Source: Streptomyces seoulensis
Lineage (GTDB): Bacteria > Actinomycetota > Actinomycetes > Streptomycetales > Streptomycetaceae
Direction: 5' to 3'
Assembly (NCBI RefSeq): GCF_004328625.1
Contig: NZ_CP032229.1
Coordinates: 4,030,001-4,094,000 of the forward strand
DNA: 64,000 bases
Shown: positions 1 through 9,369 of the stretch, one piece after another
Layout: each line of letters starts with the position of its first letter
Numbering within the stretch: the stretch's first letter is position 1
Notes under the pieces: model-generated
Database searches by the model: none
What the model was told of the DNA's origin: nothing
The model's input: only the letters and a program-made list of their open reading frames with translations
Program-made: the position numbers and the translations under genes

Positions 1-1
1 C

Positions 2-52
2 GTCCCGGCCGTCCGCGAGATCGCCGCACGCCTCGGCGCGCAGGCGCGCTGA
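2..52 (+). CDS. 3' end of a gene cut by the window edge
   Basis: An open frame enters from the left edge and ends at TGA 50-52, giving the C-terminal peptide VPAVREIAARLGAQAR. Fifteen of its sixteen codons end in G or C, the expected coding bias, so this is very likely the true end of an upstream plus-strand gene. Too little remains to name a family. Confidence 0.45.
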   Translation, partial: VPAVREIAARLGAQAR

Positions 53-235
53 CCGGCGTACGGGGTGTGTCGCCCGGCGTACGGGGCCGGACCCCGGCCG
101 GGACCCGGCGGCTGTACGCCGTTCGTGCCACAGTGCCCCGGCCCGCGCGGTACTGGTCACTGGATACCGGGTATGTGGCCAGTAACCCCATGAAATCGGA
201 CATGGGTGGGCCCGCTTGCCTGGGAAGTGATCGGC

Positions 236-634
236 GTGTTCGACACCGAGGGCGACTGCGCCGAGTGGACGTTCCCCTCGGAACCCGGCGCGGTGCGCGC
301 GGCCCGTGCCGCTGTCCGGGGCCAGTTGGGCCGCTGGCATCTGGAGTCCCTGGCCGATCTGACGGCGCTGCTGGTCAGCGAGCTGGTGACCAACTCCCTG
401 CGGCACGCGGACGGCCCGATCGGACTGCGCCTGGTGCGGCCGGCGGGGCTCGGCGGGGTGCTGCGGGTGGAGGTCTCCGACCAGGTGCCGGACCCGCCGC
501 GCGAGCGGACCGCGCGGCCCGAGGACGAGAGCGGGCGCGGGGTGGCGCTCGTCGCCGGTTCCTCCGCCCGCTGGGGCACCCGGCCCGGCGGGAACGGCAA
601 GACCGTCTGGTTCGAACTGGCCATCCCCGAATGA
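236..634 (+). CDS. RsbW-like ATP-binding anti-sigma/regulatory protein (HATPase_c_2)
   Basis: A small cytoplasmic protein made almost entirely of a GHKL ATPase domain of the RsbW/SpoIIAB kind, which in Streptomyces occurs as many stand-alone copies and is presumed to bind or phosphorylate sigma-factor regulators. The N box is LLVSELVTNSLRH, the G box lies around ESGRGVALV, and the C terminus is GKTVWFELAIPE. I place the start at GTG 236 because GGGAAG (222-227) sits 8 nt upstream; GTG 206 and GTG 227 are in frame but have no ribosome binding site. The domain closely resembles the C-terminal ATPase of the next gene, including an identical stretch of DNA around the N box. The partner sigma or anti-anti-sigma factor is not in the window. 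Confidence 0.8.
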   Translation: MFDTEGDCAEWTFPSEPGAVRAARAAVRGQLGRWHLESLADLTALLVSELVTNSLRHADGPIGLRLVRPAGLGGVLRVEVSDQVPDPPRERTARPEDESGRGVALVAGSSARWGTRPGGNGKTVWFELAIPE

Positions 635-956
635 TGCCCGCCCAGGCCCCACGACCCGGAGCGCGGGCGGGGGCATCAGGGGCACAGCGGGGTGAGCCGG
701 GGGTGCGGAGGGGGTGCGCGCGCCCCCGCGTGGGTCGGCTCGTGCCCCGGTGCGCAAGCGCGTTGCCGGGCGCGTGGTTCGAGGCCGTGTTCGCTGGTTA
801 GAAGACTGGAAGTGTTGTCGCGGCGCGGTCCGGAAGGCACCCGTACCGAGCTGTGATCGTGAACACCGTGTCGTGCGGCGCCGTAGTGCTGGATACTGCG
901 GGCAGCCGCCCCCGGTGACCGGTGCCGGACGCGGTGAGCTGGAGGGGACGGTTCGC
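635..956 (+). other. Intergenic region before the signalling phosphatase
   Basis: No gene is supported here. The first half is extremely GC-rich; the second half (about 775-900) is less so and contains GATACT at 892-897, a possible -10 element for the downstream phosphatase gene with no convincing -35. The frame of the downstream gene stays open back to 714, but codon usage and the ribosome binding site favour starting at 957. Confidence 0.4.
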
Positions 957-3539
957 GTGAGCGAGATACCAGCGAAGGCCACGGAGTCCGAGGACCCGTC
1001 GGGCGGCGCGAGGAGCCGGGCCGCCGAGGAGGCGGCCCCCGCTGACATGTGGCAGAGCAGTCCGCCCGGCTCGATCTACGACTACATAAAGGTCGCGTCC
1101 TTCTCCCTCAGCCCCGGCGGGCTGATCGAGCAGTGGAGCCTGCGCGCCGAACAGCTCTTCGGCATCCCCGCCCACCGGGCCGTGGGCCTGGACCCGATCG
1201 AGGCGTTCGTCGATCCCGACCTGCGCAGTCGCGGCCAGCGGAAGATGGCCGAGATCCTGGACGGGCGGGAGTGGACCGGTGTGGTCCCCTTCCGGATGCC
1301 GGACGGCGAGGACGGCTCGCGCGGCGAGGAGGGCATGGCGGAGGTCTATGTCATGCCCACCCGTACCGCCGAGGGCGACAAGGCCGCCGTCTGCATCGTG
1401 GTGGACGTGCGGACCCTGCGCAGCATCGAGACCGACCTCGCCGCCTCGCAGGCGATATTCGGCCAATCTCCGTTCGGGTTCCTGCTGATCGACACCGATC
1501 TGCGGGTGCGCCGGGCCAACACCCGGTTCGCGTCGATCTTCGGCGGCACCCCGGACGACCACCGGGGTAAGAGCGTGCGCGACTATCTGCCGCGCGCCGA
1601 GGCCGACCGGGTCTCGGCCACCATGCGCCGGGTGCTGGAGTCCGGCGACTCCATCACGGACATGCACGTCACCGGGTTCGTGCCGGACTCCGACGAGCGC
1701 CGGCACTGGTCCATCAACCTCTACCGGGTGCACAGCGGCAGCGGGCGCCCCATCGGTGTGGCCTGGCTCGGCACCGACATCACCGCCCGGCGCGAGGCCG
1801 CCCGCGAGGCCGCCTCCGCGCGGCGCAACCTGGCCCTGCTGAACGAGGCCGGCGCCCGCATAGGGAATTCGCTCGACCTGGAGACGACCGCCCGCGAACT
1901 GCTCGACGTGGTCGTCCCCGGCTTCTGCGACCTGGCCACCGTCGACCTCTACCAGGCCCTGCTGACCGGCGACGAGGCGCCGCCCAAGCTGGCCGACGGC
2001 AGCGCGGAGCTGCGCCGGGTCGCCTTCGCCAGCGCCGTCTCCGACGCGCCCTTCGGCGGGTCGGGGGAGCGGGTGGAGCTGGGCGCGGTGCACCGCTTCC
2101 CGTTCAACTCCCCGTGCGCGGACGCCCTGCGCACCGCCCGGCCGCAGCGGGTGCCCGCCGAGGAGGGCGGGCTGGTGCAGTCCACGCTCGCCGTGCCGAT
2201 GGTCGCGCACGACACCGTGGTGGGCATCGTGCAGTTCGCCCGCACCAAGGGCAGCGAGCCGTTCGGCGACCGGGACCGCGACCTCGCGGTGGAGCTGGCC
2301 GCGCGCGCCGCCGTCTGCATCGACAACGCCCGGCTCTACCGCCGCGAGCACGAACGCGCGCTGATACTCCAGCGGTCCCTGCTCCCGCCCGGCGACCCCG
2401 AGGCGTCCGGCCTGGACATCGCCTGCCGCTATCTGCCGGGCAACGCGGCCACCGAGGTCGGCGGCGACTGGTTCGACGTCATCGAACTCCCCGGCCACCG
2501 CACGGCGTTGGTGGTCGGCGACGTGATGGGACGCGGGCTGCGCGCGGCCGTGGCGATGGGCGAACTCCGTACGGCGGTACGCACCCTGGCCCTGCTCGAC
2601 CTCGAACCGGCCGAGGTGCTCTCCGCGTTGGACGAGATCGCCCGGGGTCTCGGCACCCCCGGCGGGGTCCAGCAGGCCACCCGCGCGGCCCGCCAGCCGC
2701 GCGACGCCGACCTGTGCGAGGTCTACCTCGCCACCTGCGTGTACGCGGTCTACGACTCCGTCACCCGGCGCTGCACCTTCGCCAACGCGGGGCATCTCCC
2801 GCCGGTGCTGGTGGAGCCCGGCGAGGCCGCGCTGATGCTGGACGTGCCGCCCGGGATGCCGCTGGGCGTCGGCGGCGAGCCGTTCGAGGAAGTGGAGGTC
2901 GAGCTGCCCGAGGGCGCCCTGCTGGCCCTCTACACCGACGGCCTCGTGGAGTCCCGCGACCATCCGCTGGACGAAGGGCTCCAGGCGTTCGTGCAGGCGC
3001 TCACCGACCCCTCCCGACCGCTGGAGGACGTCTGCGACCACGTGCTGAACAGCCTCGACACCCGGCACGGTGAGGACGACATCGCGCTGCTCATGGCCCG
3101 CGTCCAGGGCCTGCCCACCGAGTCGGTCGGCGACTGGACGCTGCCCCGCGAGCCGCGCAGCGTGGGCCGGGCCCGCGAGTACGCGCGGGCGCAGCTGCTG
3201 AGCTGGGACCTGGAACCCCTGGTCGACACCACGGAACTCCTGGTCAGCGAGCTGGTGACCAACGCCCTGCGGTACGGCGAGGGCGAGATCAGGCTCCGGC
3301 TGCTGCTGGACCGCACCCTGGTCTGCGAGGTCTGGGACGCCGGTCTGGTCCAGCCCCGCAGGCGGCGCGCCCGGGACACCGACGAGGGCGGACGCGGCCT
3401 GCAACTCGTCGGCCTCCTCAGCGCCGCCTGGGGCTCCCGCCGCACCCCGCGCGGCAAGACGGTCTGGTTCGAACTCCCCCTGCCGGGCGCCGACAGCCCC
3501 CTGACCGACCCGGCGGAGGCCCTGCTCAGCCTGTTCTGA
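957..3539 (+). CDS. PAS-PAS-GAF-PP2C (SpoIIE)-HATPase signalling phosphatase
   Basis: A soluble 860-residue signal integrator of the RsbU/RsbP type. In order: a PAS-like domain (about 39-160), a second PAS (about 163-283, ending in an ITARREAAREAA linker), a GAF domain (about 300-465), a PP2C/SpoIIE serine phosphatase domain (about 490-725) and an RsbW-like ATPase domain (about 740-850). The phosphatase metal motif is visible at D504-D507 (GGDWFDV), followed by VVGDVMGRG, FANAGHLPP and LYTDGLVE. Such proteins dephosphorylate anti-anti-sigma factors in response to ligand, redox or light sensing by PAS/GAF; the fused kinase-like domain suggests both activities in one chain. The start is GTG 957, with GGAGGGG (941-947) 9 nt upstream. 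The gene overlaps the convergent gene by 14 bp. Confidence 0.9.
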   Translation: MSEIPAKATESEDPSGGARSRAAEEAAPADMWQSSPPGSIYDYIKVASFSLSPGGLIEQWSLRAEQLFGIPAHRAVGLDPIEAFVDPDLRSRGQRKMAEILDGREWTGVVPFRMPDGEDGSRGEEGMAEVYVMPTRTAEGDKAAVCIVVDVRTLRSIETDLAASQAIFGQSPFGFLLIDTDLRVRRANTRFASIFGGTPDDHRGKSVRDYLPRAEADRVSATMRRVLESGDSITDMHVTGFVPDSDERRHWSINLYRVHSGSGRPIGVAWLGTDITARREAAREAASARRNLALLNEAGARIGNSLDLETTARELLDVVVPGFCDLATVDLYQALLTGDEAPPKLADGSAELRRVAFASAVSDAPFGGSGERVELGAVHRFPFNSPCADALRTARPQRVPAEEGGLVQSTLAVPMVAHDTVVGIVQFARTKGSEPFGDRDRDLAVELAARAAVCIDNARLYRREHERALILQRSLLPPGDPEASGLDIACRYLPGNAATEVGGDWFDVIELPGHRTALVVGDVMGRGLRAAVAMGELRTAVRTLALLDLEPAEVLSALDEIARGLGTPGGVQQATRAARQPRDADLCEVYLATCVYAVYDSVTRRCTFANAGHLPPVLVEPGEAALMLDVPPGMPLGVGGEPFEEVEVELPEGALLALYTDGLVESRDHPLDEGLQAFVQALTDPSRPLEDVCDHVLNSLDTRHGEDDIALLMARVQGLPTESVGDWTLPREPRSVGRAREYARAQLLSWDLEPLVDTTELLVSELVTNALRYGEGEIRLRLLLDRTLVCEVWDAGLVQPRRRRARDTDEGGRGLQLVGLLSAAWGSRRTPRGKTVWFELPLPGADSPLTDPAEALLSLF

Positions 3540-4917
3540 ACCTTCCGGTGCCGGATTCCGGGAGGCCGTGGGTGCGTACGTCGCGTTCGGCCAGTTCCAG
3601 GGCGCGGTGGGCGAGGACGGCTGCCTCGACGGGGTGGGGGGCGGCGAGGGTGCGTACGGCGGCGGTGAGCAGGGAGCGGGGGTCGGCGCCCACCGCGCCC
3701 CGGTGCACCGCGACGAAGTCCTCCCCCTCGCCGAGGGCGGCCCGCGCCACGAGGTCGGCGGCGGTGTCCAGCACCCCGCTCCGGGCACCCGGCAGCCGCA
3801 CCAGGGCGCGGGTGATCCGGCGCAGCGCGTCCAGCGGGTCGTACGGGCCCGCCGTCAGCTCCGTGCGCACGGCGGCCAGGGTGTCGTCGGCGCCCGACGG
3901 CACCGGTGTGCCCGTGGCCCGCGCCTCCGCCAGCACCGCCTCCGCGCCGGTCAGCGCGGCCGGGACCAGCGCCGCCGCCTCCCGCAGCCGGCGGGCGGTA
4001 CGGTCCACGCCCGCGAGCAGAATCCCGGCCTGCGCCACCGCGCCCTCGGCGACCCGGAGTTGGCGTACCGCCTCTTCCTCCTCGCCCAAGTCGGCCGCGC
4101 GGCGGGACTCGTTCAGCCGGGCGGTGGCGAACACCAGCCGGTCCATGGCCTCTTCGACGCAACCGGCGACCCGCGCGCCGACCGAGGGGCCGTACCGTTC
4201 GCGCAGCTGCGACACCGTGGCCCGCGCGGCCGCCGCACGTGCCGTCAGCCGGCGGAACGCCCCCTCCGCCACCTCCAGCGCCGGGGCCAGCTCCGCCCGG
4301 CGCAGCCGGTCCAGCTCACCGGCCCGCGCGTCCAGCACCCGTCCCGCCTCCGCACACCGGCCGACGATCCCGGCCAGGGCCTGCCCCCGGTCGCCGGACT
4401 CGCCCTCCGCGTACCGGTGCCACAGGGCGAAGGCGGCGGAGAGCTCCGTGCGGGCGGCGTGGACCGCCCGGCGGAAGGGGGCGAGGGTGCGCTCGTCCAG
4501 GAGCGCGGCGGCGAAGGGCAGCTCCTCCTCGCTCGCCCGGACGCTGTCGTCCGCCTCGACCAGGGCCGCGCGGGCCCGGCGGTCGGACTCGGCCGGGGTG
4601 GGGGCGGCGGTCGCGGAGGGGACGGCCCCGGAGGCGCGGCGGCCCCGGCGTACGTAGCTGTACGCGGCCACCACCCCGGCGGTGCCGAGCACGGCGACCG
4701 GGAGGATCAGGTCGACGGCGGAGGACTCGTCGTCCCGGGGCGCGGCGGGAGCGGCCGTCGTGTGCGGAGGGGACGCGGTCGCCGGTTCCTGCGCCGCGAG
4801 CACCGGGATGGCCAGCCAGCCCGCGCCCGCGACCGCGCCGACGAGCGCGTGCGCGAGCCGTACGCGTATGTGCGCCGTGGCGTGCCGGGGGCGGCCCCGG
4901 ACCAGGGATGACGTCAC
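3526..4917 (-). CDS. Membrane protein with long helical/coiled-coil region (TPM-protein-like, TPM domain absent)
   Basis: A 463-residue protein with an N-terminal signal sequence (hydrophobic stretch about 20-42, AQE after it), a second membrane segment (about 68-86, VDLILPVAVLGTAGVVAAYS) followed by RRGRR, and then a long Ala/Arg/Glu-rich helical region. The segment beginning LPFAAALLDERTLAPFRRA resembles the cytoplasmic part of Streptomyces TPM-domain proteins, but the TPM domain normally found between the two membrane segments is replaced by about 25 Pro/Ala residues. Function unknown. The start is GTG 4917 with a poor ribosome binding site; no better in-frame start precedes the signal sequence. 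It is convergent with the phosphatase and divergent from the binding lipoprotein (195 bp apart). Confidence 0.75.
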   Translation of the reverse strand: MTSSLVRGRPRHATAHIRVRLAHALVGAVAGAGWLAIPVLAAQEPATASPPHTTAAPAAPRDDESSAVDLILPVAVLGTAGVVAAYSYVRRGRRASGAVPSATAAPTPAESDRRARAALVEADDSVRASEEELPFAAALLDERTLAPFRRAVHAARTELSAAFALWHRYAEGESGDRGQALAGIVGRCAEAGRVLDARAGELDRLRRAELAPALEVAEGAFRRLTARAAAARATVSQLRERYGPSVGARVAGCVEEAMDRLVFATARLNESRRAADLGEEEEAVRQLRVAEGAVAQAGILLAGVDRTARRLREAAALVPAALTGAEAVLAEARATGTPVPSGADDTLAAVRTELTAGPYDPLDALRRITRALVRLPGARSGVLDTAADLVARAALGEGEDFVAVHRGAVGADPRSLLTAAVRTLAAPHPVEAAVLAHRALELAERDVRTHGLPESGTGRFRTG

Positions 4918-5112
4918 TTTGGGAGCGTATGGGTGGGTTCGCTGCCCCGCGAGCGGACGAGGTTGCGCCGCACGGGTGGGGTTGCCGCGCGGCGCGGTCG
5001 TGTCGCCCCGTTTCCCCCGGTGCGGTCGTTTTCAGTGGGTGCATAGATCTGATCAGCTCCATATACCGCCAAAAGTGATCAACACGCCCGCGGCTTTCCG
5101 GAGGTAGCAGAG

Positions 5113-7275
5113 ATGTCCCACGACGGCGTCGGCTCACGCGCGGTCCTGCGCGCGACCGCCTTCCTCACCGCGGGCGCCCTCGCGGTGCCCCTCCTCGCCG
5201 GCTGCGGCTCGGACGACAAGGCCGGCCGCCCGCTGGCCGGACCGGACATCGCCCATGTCACCCGCGACAAGGTCGCCGAGGGCGGCACCGTGAAGTGGGC
5301 CATGGACGCGCTGCCGGAGACGCTCAACGCGTACCAGGCCGACGCCGACGCGGGCACCACCCGGGTCGCCCAGGCCACCCTCCCCTCGATGTTCCAGCTC
5401 GACGCGAACGGCCGCCCGGCGGTGAACCCCGCCTATCTGGAGTCCGCCAAGGTCATCGAGACCGAGCCCCGCCAGGTCGTGCTGTACAAGCTGAACCAGC
5501 AGGCGGTGTGGAGCGACGGCCGCGAGATCGGCGCCGCCGACTTCGTCGCCCAGTGGCGCGCCCTGTCCGGCAAGGACAGCGCCTACTGGACCGCCCGCAA
5601 CGCCGGGTACGACCGCATCTCCAAGATCGAGCGCGGCGCCAGCGACCTCCAGGTCCGGGTCACCTTCTCCCGCCCGTACGCCGACTGGAAGTCGCTGTTC
5701 TCCCCGCTGTACCCGAAGGACGTCATGGGCACCCCGGACGCCTTCAACGACGGCGCCCGGCGCAAGCTCAAGACCACGGCGGGCCCCTTCCGGGTGGACA
5801 AGGTCGACACCGCCGGCAAGGACGTCGTCCTCACCCGCAACCCGCGCTGGTGGGGCCAGCCCGCCAAGCTCGACGAGATCGTGCTGCACACCGTCCCGCG
5901 CGACGAGCGGGCCACCGCGCTGGCCGACGGCAAGGTCGACGTCGCCGACGTGGACGCCTCCACGGCCGGCCGGATCACCGGTGCCGCGGGCGGCACCGGA
6001 AGCCCGCTGGTGGGCGGCGGCAAGACCTCCGCCAAGAAGCTCCGCTCCTGGGCGCTCGCCCACGGCCTGGAGGCGGAGAAGGTCGAGCACGCGGGCCAGA
6101 AGAAGCTGCGCAAGGCCATCACCCGGTACCTGGAGGAGCAGGACGGGCTCCGCTCCTACGAGGTGCGCAAGTCCCTGGAGCCCGCCTACACCCAGCTCGC
6201 CCTGAACGGCGCCGGTGGCCTGCTCGCGGACGAGCGGGTGCGCCGGGCCGTGGCCCGCGCGCTGGACCGCAAGGAGCTGGCCAGGCTGGTGCTGACCCCG
6301 CTCGGCCTGCCCGCCGAGCCGGTCGGCAGCCACCTGGCGCTGGAGGGCCAGCCCGCCTACGCCGACAACAGTGACGCCCTCGGCGGCCAGGACACCAAGG
6401 AGGCGCAGGCCCTGCTCTCCGACGCCGGATGGGTGCCGGGCGGCCCGGTCAAGGAGGAGAAGAAGGGGGACAAGGCCGCGGGGCCCGAGAGCAGCACCAA
6501 GGGCGACGACGACCAGTCCGAGGGCGGCAAGGACGGCGAGTACATCGTCGGCGAGGACGACAAGAACACCGACGGCAAGAACGAGCACGGGGACGGCAGC
6601 GGCCGGCACCTCGCCCAGGACGGCAAGCAGTACACCGGCCAGGGCGGTGCCCCCGGCGCCTACGCCCCCAAGGGCACGGCCGCCCCGGCGGGCGCGGTCA
6701 ACGGGCCGCTCGCCAAGGACGGCCAGGCGCTCAACCTCCGCTTCGTGCTCCCCACCGGCGCCGGCTCGGAGACCCTGAACACCGTCGCCGGGCGGATCTC
6801 CGCGATGCTGGAGAAGGTCGGCATCCGCACCACGGTGATCAAGGTCCCGGACGAGAGCTACTTCAAGGACCACATCGCGGCCGGCGACTTCGACCTCGCC
6901 CTGTACTCCTGGCCCGCCTCCGCCTTCCCGGCCACCGACGCGCGCCCGATCTTCGCCAAGCCCGCGCCCGCCGCCGACGGCTCGGTGAACGTCGAGCAGA
7001 ACTACACCCGCGTCGGCACCGACCAGGTGGACCAGCTCTTCGACCAGGCCGCCTCGACACTGGACGAGGACGAGTCCCGCGACCTCATCCGCAAGGCCGA
7101 CACCCGCATCTGGGCGGCGGCCGGCTCCATCCCGCTCTACCAGCGCCCCCAGCTCGTCGGCGTACGGAAGACCCTGGTCAACACGGGTGCCTTCGGCTTC
7201 CAGGCGCCGGTCTACGAGGACATGGGCTTCCTGAAGAAGGGCGCGAAGGTCTCGCCGAGCCCGACCAAGAGCTGA
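5113..7275 (+). CDS. Orphan family-5 (peptide/nickel-type) ABC solute-binding lipoprotein
   Basis: A 720-residue lipoprotein with signal peptide and lipobox LLAGC (C31), so it should be tethered to the outer face of the membrane. The two halves of an SBP_bac_5 domain are visible (GGTVKWAMDALPETLNAYQ near 57; WSDGREIGAADFVAQW; LYSWPASAFPATDARP; SIPLYQRPQLVGV near the end). They are separated by a long hydrophilic insert (about 440-535) rich in Lys, Asp, Glu and Gly, and a second Lys-rich insert (about 290-350). Both are unusual; the family is normally near 540-600 residues. GGAGG at 5100-5104 fixes the start. No permease or ATPase genes adjoin it, so it may feed another importer or act as a signal sensor. 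Confidence 0.88.
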   Translation: MSHDGVGSRAVLRATAFLTAGALAVPLLAGCGSDDKAGRPLAGPDIAHVTRDKVAEGGTVKWAMDALPETLNAYQADADAGTTRVAQATLPSMFQLDANGRPAVNPAYLESAKVIETEPRQVVLYKLNQQAVWSDGREIGAADFVAQWRALSGKDSAYWTARNAGYDRISKIERGASDLQVRVTFSRPYADWKSLFSPLYPKDVMGTPDAFNDGARRKLKTTAGPFRVDKVDTAGKDVVLTRNPRWWGQPAKLDEIVLHTVPRDERATALADGKVDVADVDASTAGRITGAAGGTGSPLVGGGKTSAKKLRSWALAHGLEAEKVEHAGQKKLRKAITRYLEEQDGLRSYEVRKSLEPAYTQLALNGAGGLLADERVRRAVARALDRKELARLVLTPLGLPAEPVGSHLALEGQPAYADNSDALGGQDTKEAQALLSDAGWVPGGPVKEEKKGDKAAGPESSTKGDDDQSEGGKDGEYIVGEDDKNTDGKNEHGDGSGRHLAQDGKQYTGQGGAPGAYAPKGTAAPAGAVNGPLAKDGQALNLRFVLPTGAGSETLNTVAGRISAMLEKVGIRTTVIKVPDESYFKDHIAAGDFDLALYSWPASAFPATDARPIFAKPAPAADGSVNVEQNYTRVGTDQVDQLFDQAASTLDEDESRDLIRKADTRIWAAAGSIPLYQRPQLVGVRKTLVNTGAFGFQAPVYEDMGFLKKGAKVSPSPTKS

Positions 7276-7303
7276 CCCGGAGACCGACCCGGAAATCGGG
7301 CCC

Positions 7304-7339
7304 CGTGGCCCTGCGGAGGCCGTCCCCCGCAGGGCCACG
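7304..7339 (+). terminator. Hairpin terminator after the orphan binding protein
   Basis: A 13-bp perfect inverted repeat (CGTGGCCCTGCGG at 7304-7316 and its complement at 7327-7339) with a 10-nt loop, 28 bases after the stop codon. There is no U tract, as is common in Streptomyces. Confidence 0.65.
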
Positions 7340-7436
7340 TACCATGGGGTGAGGCCGTGGCGTGTCCAGCCCGGCAGGTCCCGCGCAAGAGAATCCCGCG
7401 CAGGGCAGTCCGCACACTCCGGGAGTACGCCGCAAT

Positions 7437-9344
7437 ATGGCCACGCGCCACGACATCCGTAACGTCGCCATCGTCGCCCACGTCGACCATGGCAAGACCA
7501 CCATCGTCGACGGCATGCTGAAGCAGGCCGGCGCGTTCGCCGCTCACCAGCTCGACTCCGTCGACGACCGGGTCATGGACTCCAATGACCTGGAGCGTGA
7601 GAAGGGCATCACGATCCTCGCCAAGAACACGGCGGTGAAGTATCACCCCAAGGACGGCGGCGAGCCGATCACCATCAACATCATCGACACCCCCGGCCAC
7701 GCCGACTTCGGTGGCGAGGTCGAGCGCGGTCTGTCGATGGTCGACGGTGTCGTCCTCCTCGTCGACGCCTCCGAGGGCCCCCTTCCGCAGACCCGCTTCG
7801 TGCTGCGCAAGGCGCTCCAGCAGCGGCTGCCCGTCATCCTGTGCATCAACAAGACGGACCGCCCCGACTCGCGCATCGACGAGGTCGTCAACGAGACCTA
7901 CGACCTCTTCCTCGACCTGGACGCGGACGAGGAGCAGATCGAGTTCCCGATCGTCTACGCCTGCGGCCGCGACGGCATCGCCTCGCTGACCAAGCCGGAC
8001 GACGGCACGGTCCCGGCCGACAGCGACAGCCTGGAGCCGTTCTTCTCCACCATCCTGGAGCACATCCCGGCCCCCACGTACGAGGAGGACGCGCCGCTCC
8101 AGGCCCACGTCACCAACCTCGACGCGGACAACTTCCTCGGCCGTATCGCGCTGCTCCGCGTCGAGCAGGGCGAGCTGCGCAAGGGCCAGACCGTCGCGTG
8201 GATCAAGCGTGACGGCACGGTCGCCAACGTGCGCATCTCCGAGCTGATGATGACCGAGGCGCTCACCCGCAAGCCGGCCGAGGTGGCGGGCCCCGGTGAC
8301 ATCTGCGCCGTCGCCGGTATCCCGGACATCATGATCGGTGAGACCCTCGCCGACCCGGAGAACCCCGTCGCGCTCCCGCTGATCACGGTGGACGAGCCCG
8401 CGATCTCCATGACCATCGGCACCAACACCTCGCCGCTCGTCGGCCGTGGTGGCACGGGCAAGGGCGCGGACGCCAAGTCCGCCGTCAAGGACCGCAAGGT
8501 CACCGCCCGCCAGGTCAAGGACCGCCTCGACCGCGAGCTGATCGGTAACGTCTCCCTCCGCGTGCTCGACACCGAGCGCCCGGACGCCTGGGAGGTCCAG
8601 GGCCGTGGTGAGCTGGCGCTCGCCATCCTGGTCGAGCAGATGCGCCGCGAGGGCTTCGAGCTGACCATCGGCAAGCCGCAGGTCGTCACGCAGATGATCG
8701 ACGGCAAGGTGCACGAGCCGGTCGAGCGCATGACGATCGACGTCCCCGAGGAGCACATGGGCGCGGTCACGCAGCTCATGGGCGTCCGCAAGGGCCGCAT
8801 GGACAACATGTCCAACCACGGCTCCGGCTGGGTCCGCCTGGAGTTCGTCGTCCCGTCCCGCGGCCTCATCGGCTTCCGTACCGAGTTCCTGACCGGCACG
8901 CGCGGCACGGGCATCGCCCACTCCATCCACGAGGGCCACGAGCCGTGGTTCGGCACCCTGACGACCCGTAACAACGGCTCGCTCGTCGCCGACCGCTCCG
9001 GCGCCGTCACCGCGTTCGCGATGACGAACCTCCAGGAGCGCGGCGTGCTCTTCACCGACCCGGGCACCGAGGTGTACGAGGGCATGATCGTCGGCGAGAA
9101 CTCGCGCTCCGACGACATGGACGTCAACATCACCAAGGAGAAGAAGCTCACGAACATGCGGTCGGCCTCGGCCGACTCGTTCGAGGCGATCGTCCCGCCG
9201 CGCAAGCTCTCCCTGGAGCAGTCCCTGGAGTTCTGCCGCGACGACGAGTGCGTCGAGGTGACCCCGGAGGCGATTCGCATCCGCAAGGTCGTCCTGGACC
9301 AGAAGGAGCGCGGCCGCTCCGCGAGCCGCGCCAAGCACAGCTGA
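7437..9344 (+). CDS. typA: Translational GTPase TypA/BipA
   Basis: A 635-residue ribosome-associated GTPase related to EF-G and LepA that binds 70S ribosomes and affects ribosome assembly and stress or low-temperature growth. G motifs are clear: AHVDHGKTT (G1), EREKGITI (G2), DTPGHADFGGEVER (G3) and NKTDRPD (G4), followed by domain II, two alpha/beta domains (VQGRGELALAIL; MGVRKGRMDNM) and the BipA-specific C terminus. ATG 7437 is chosen because it gives the usual length and N terminus (MATRHDIRNVAIVAHVDHG) with GGGAG upstream; GTG 7362 would add 25 unconserved residues. It forms its own transcription unit between two hairpins. Confidence 0.96.
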   Translation: MATRHDIRNVAIVAHVDHGKTTIVDGMLKQAGAFAAHQLDSVDDRVMDSNDLEREKGITILAKNTAVKYHPKDGGEPITINIIDTPGHADFGGEVERGLSMVDGVVLLVDASEGPLPQTRFVLRKALQQRLPVILCINKTDRPDSRIDEVVNETYDLFLDLDADEEQIEFPIVYACGRDGIASLTKPDDGTVPADSDSLEPFFSTILEHIPAPTYEEDAPLQAHVTNLDADNFLGRIALLRVEQGELRKGQTVAWIKRDGTVANVRISELMMTEALTRKPAEVAGPGDICAVAGIPDIMIGETLADPENPVALPLITVDEPAISMTIGTNTSPLVGRGGTGKGADAKSAVKDRKVTARQVKDRLDRELIGNVSLRVLDTERPDAWEVQGRGELALAILVEQMRREGFELTIGKPQVVTQMIDGKVHEPVERMTIDVPEEHMGAVTQLMGVRKGRMDNMSNHGSGWVRLEFVVPSRGLIGFRTEFLTGTRGTGIAHSIHEGHEPWFGTLTTRNNGSLVADRSGAVTAFAMTNLQERGVLFTDPGTEVYEGMIVGENSRSDDMDVNITKEKKLTNMRSASADSFEAIVPPRKLSLEQSLEFCRDDECVEVTPEAIRIRKVVLDQKERGRSASRAKHS

Positions 9345-9369
9345 CGCGGAGGCTGTCCGCAGCCGACGT

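Noticed and set aside
798..3788. Very long open frame antisense to the signalling phosphatase
   Set aside because: Low-complexity Arg/Gly/Pro/Ala translation and no domains; it is the shadow of the GC-rich plus-strand gene.
5134..7338. 734-codon open frame opposite the orphan binding protein
   Set aside because: Mirror of the plus-strand codon bias, no ribosome binding site and no recognisable motif.
7212..9338. 708-codon frame antisense to typA
   Set aside because: typA is unambiguous; the antisense frame is a compositional artefact.
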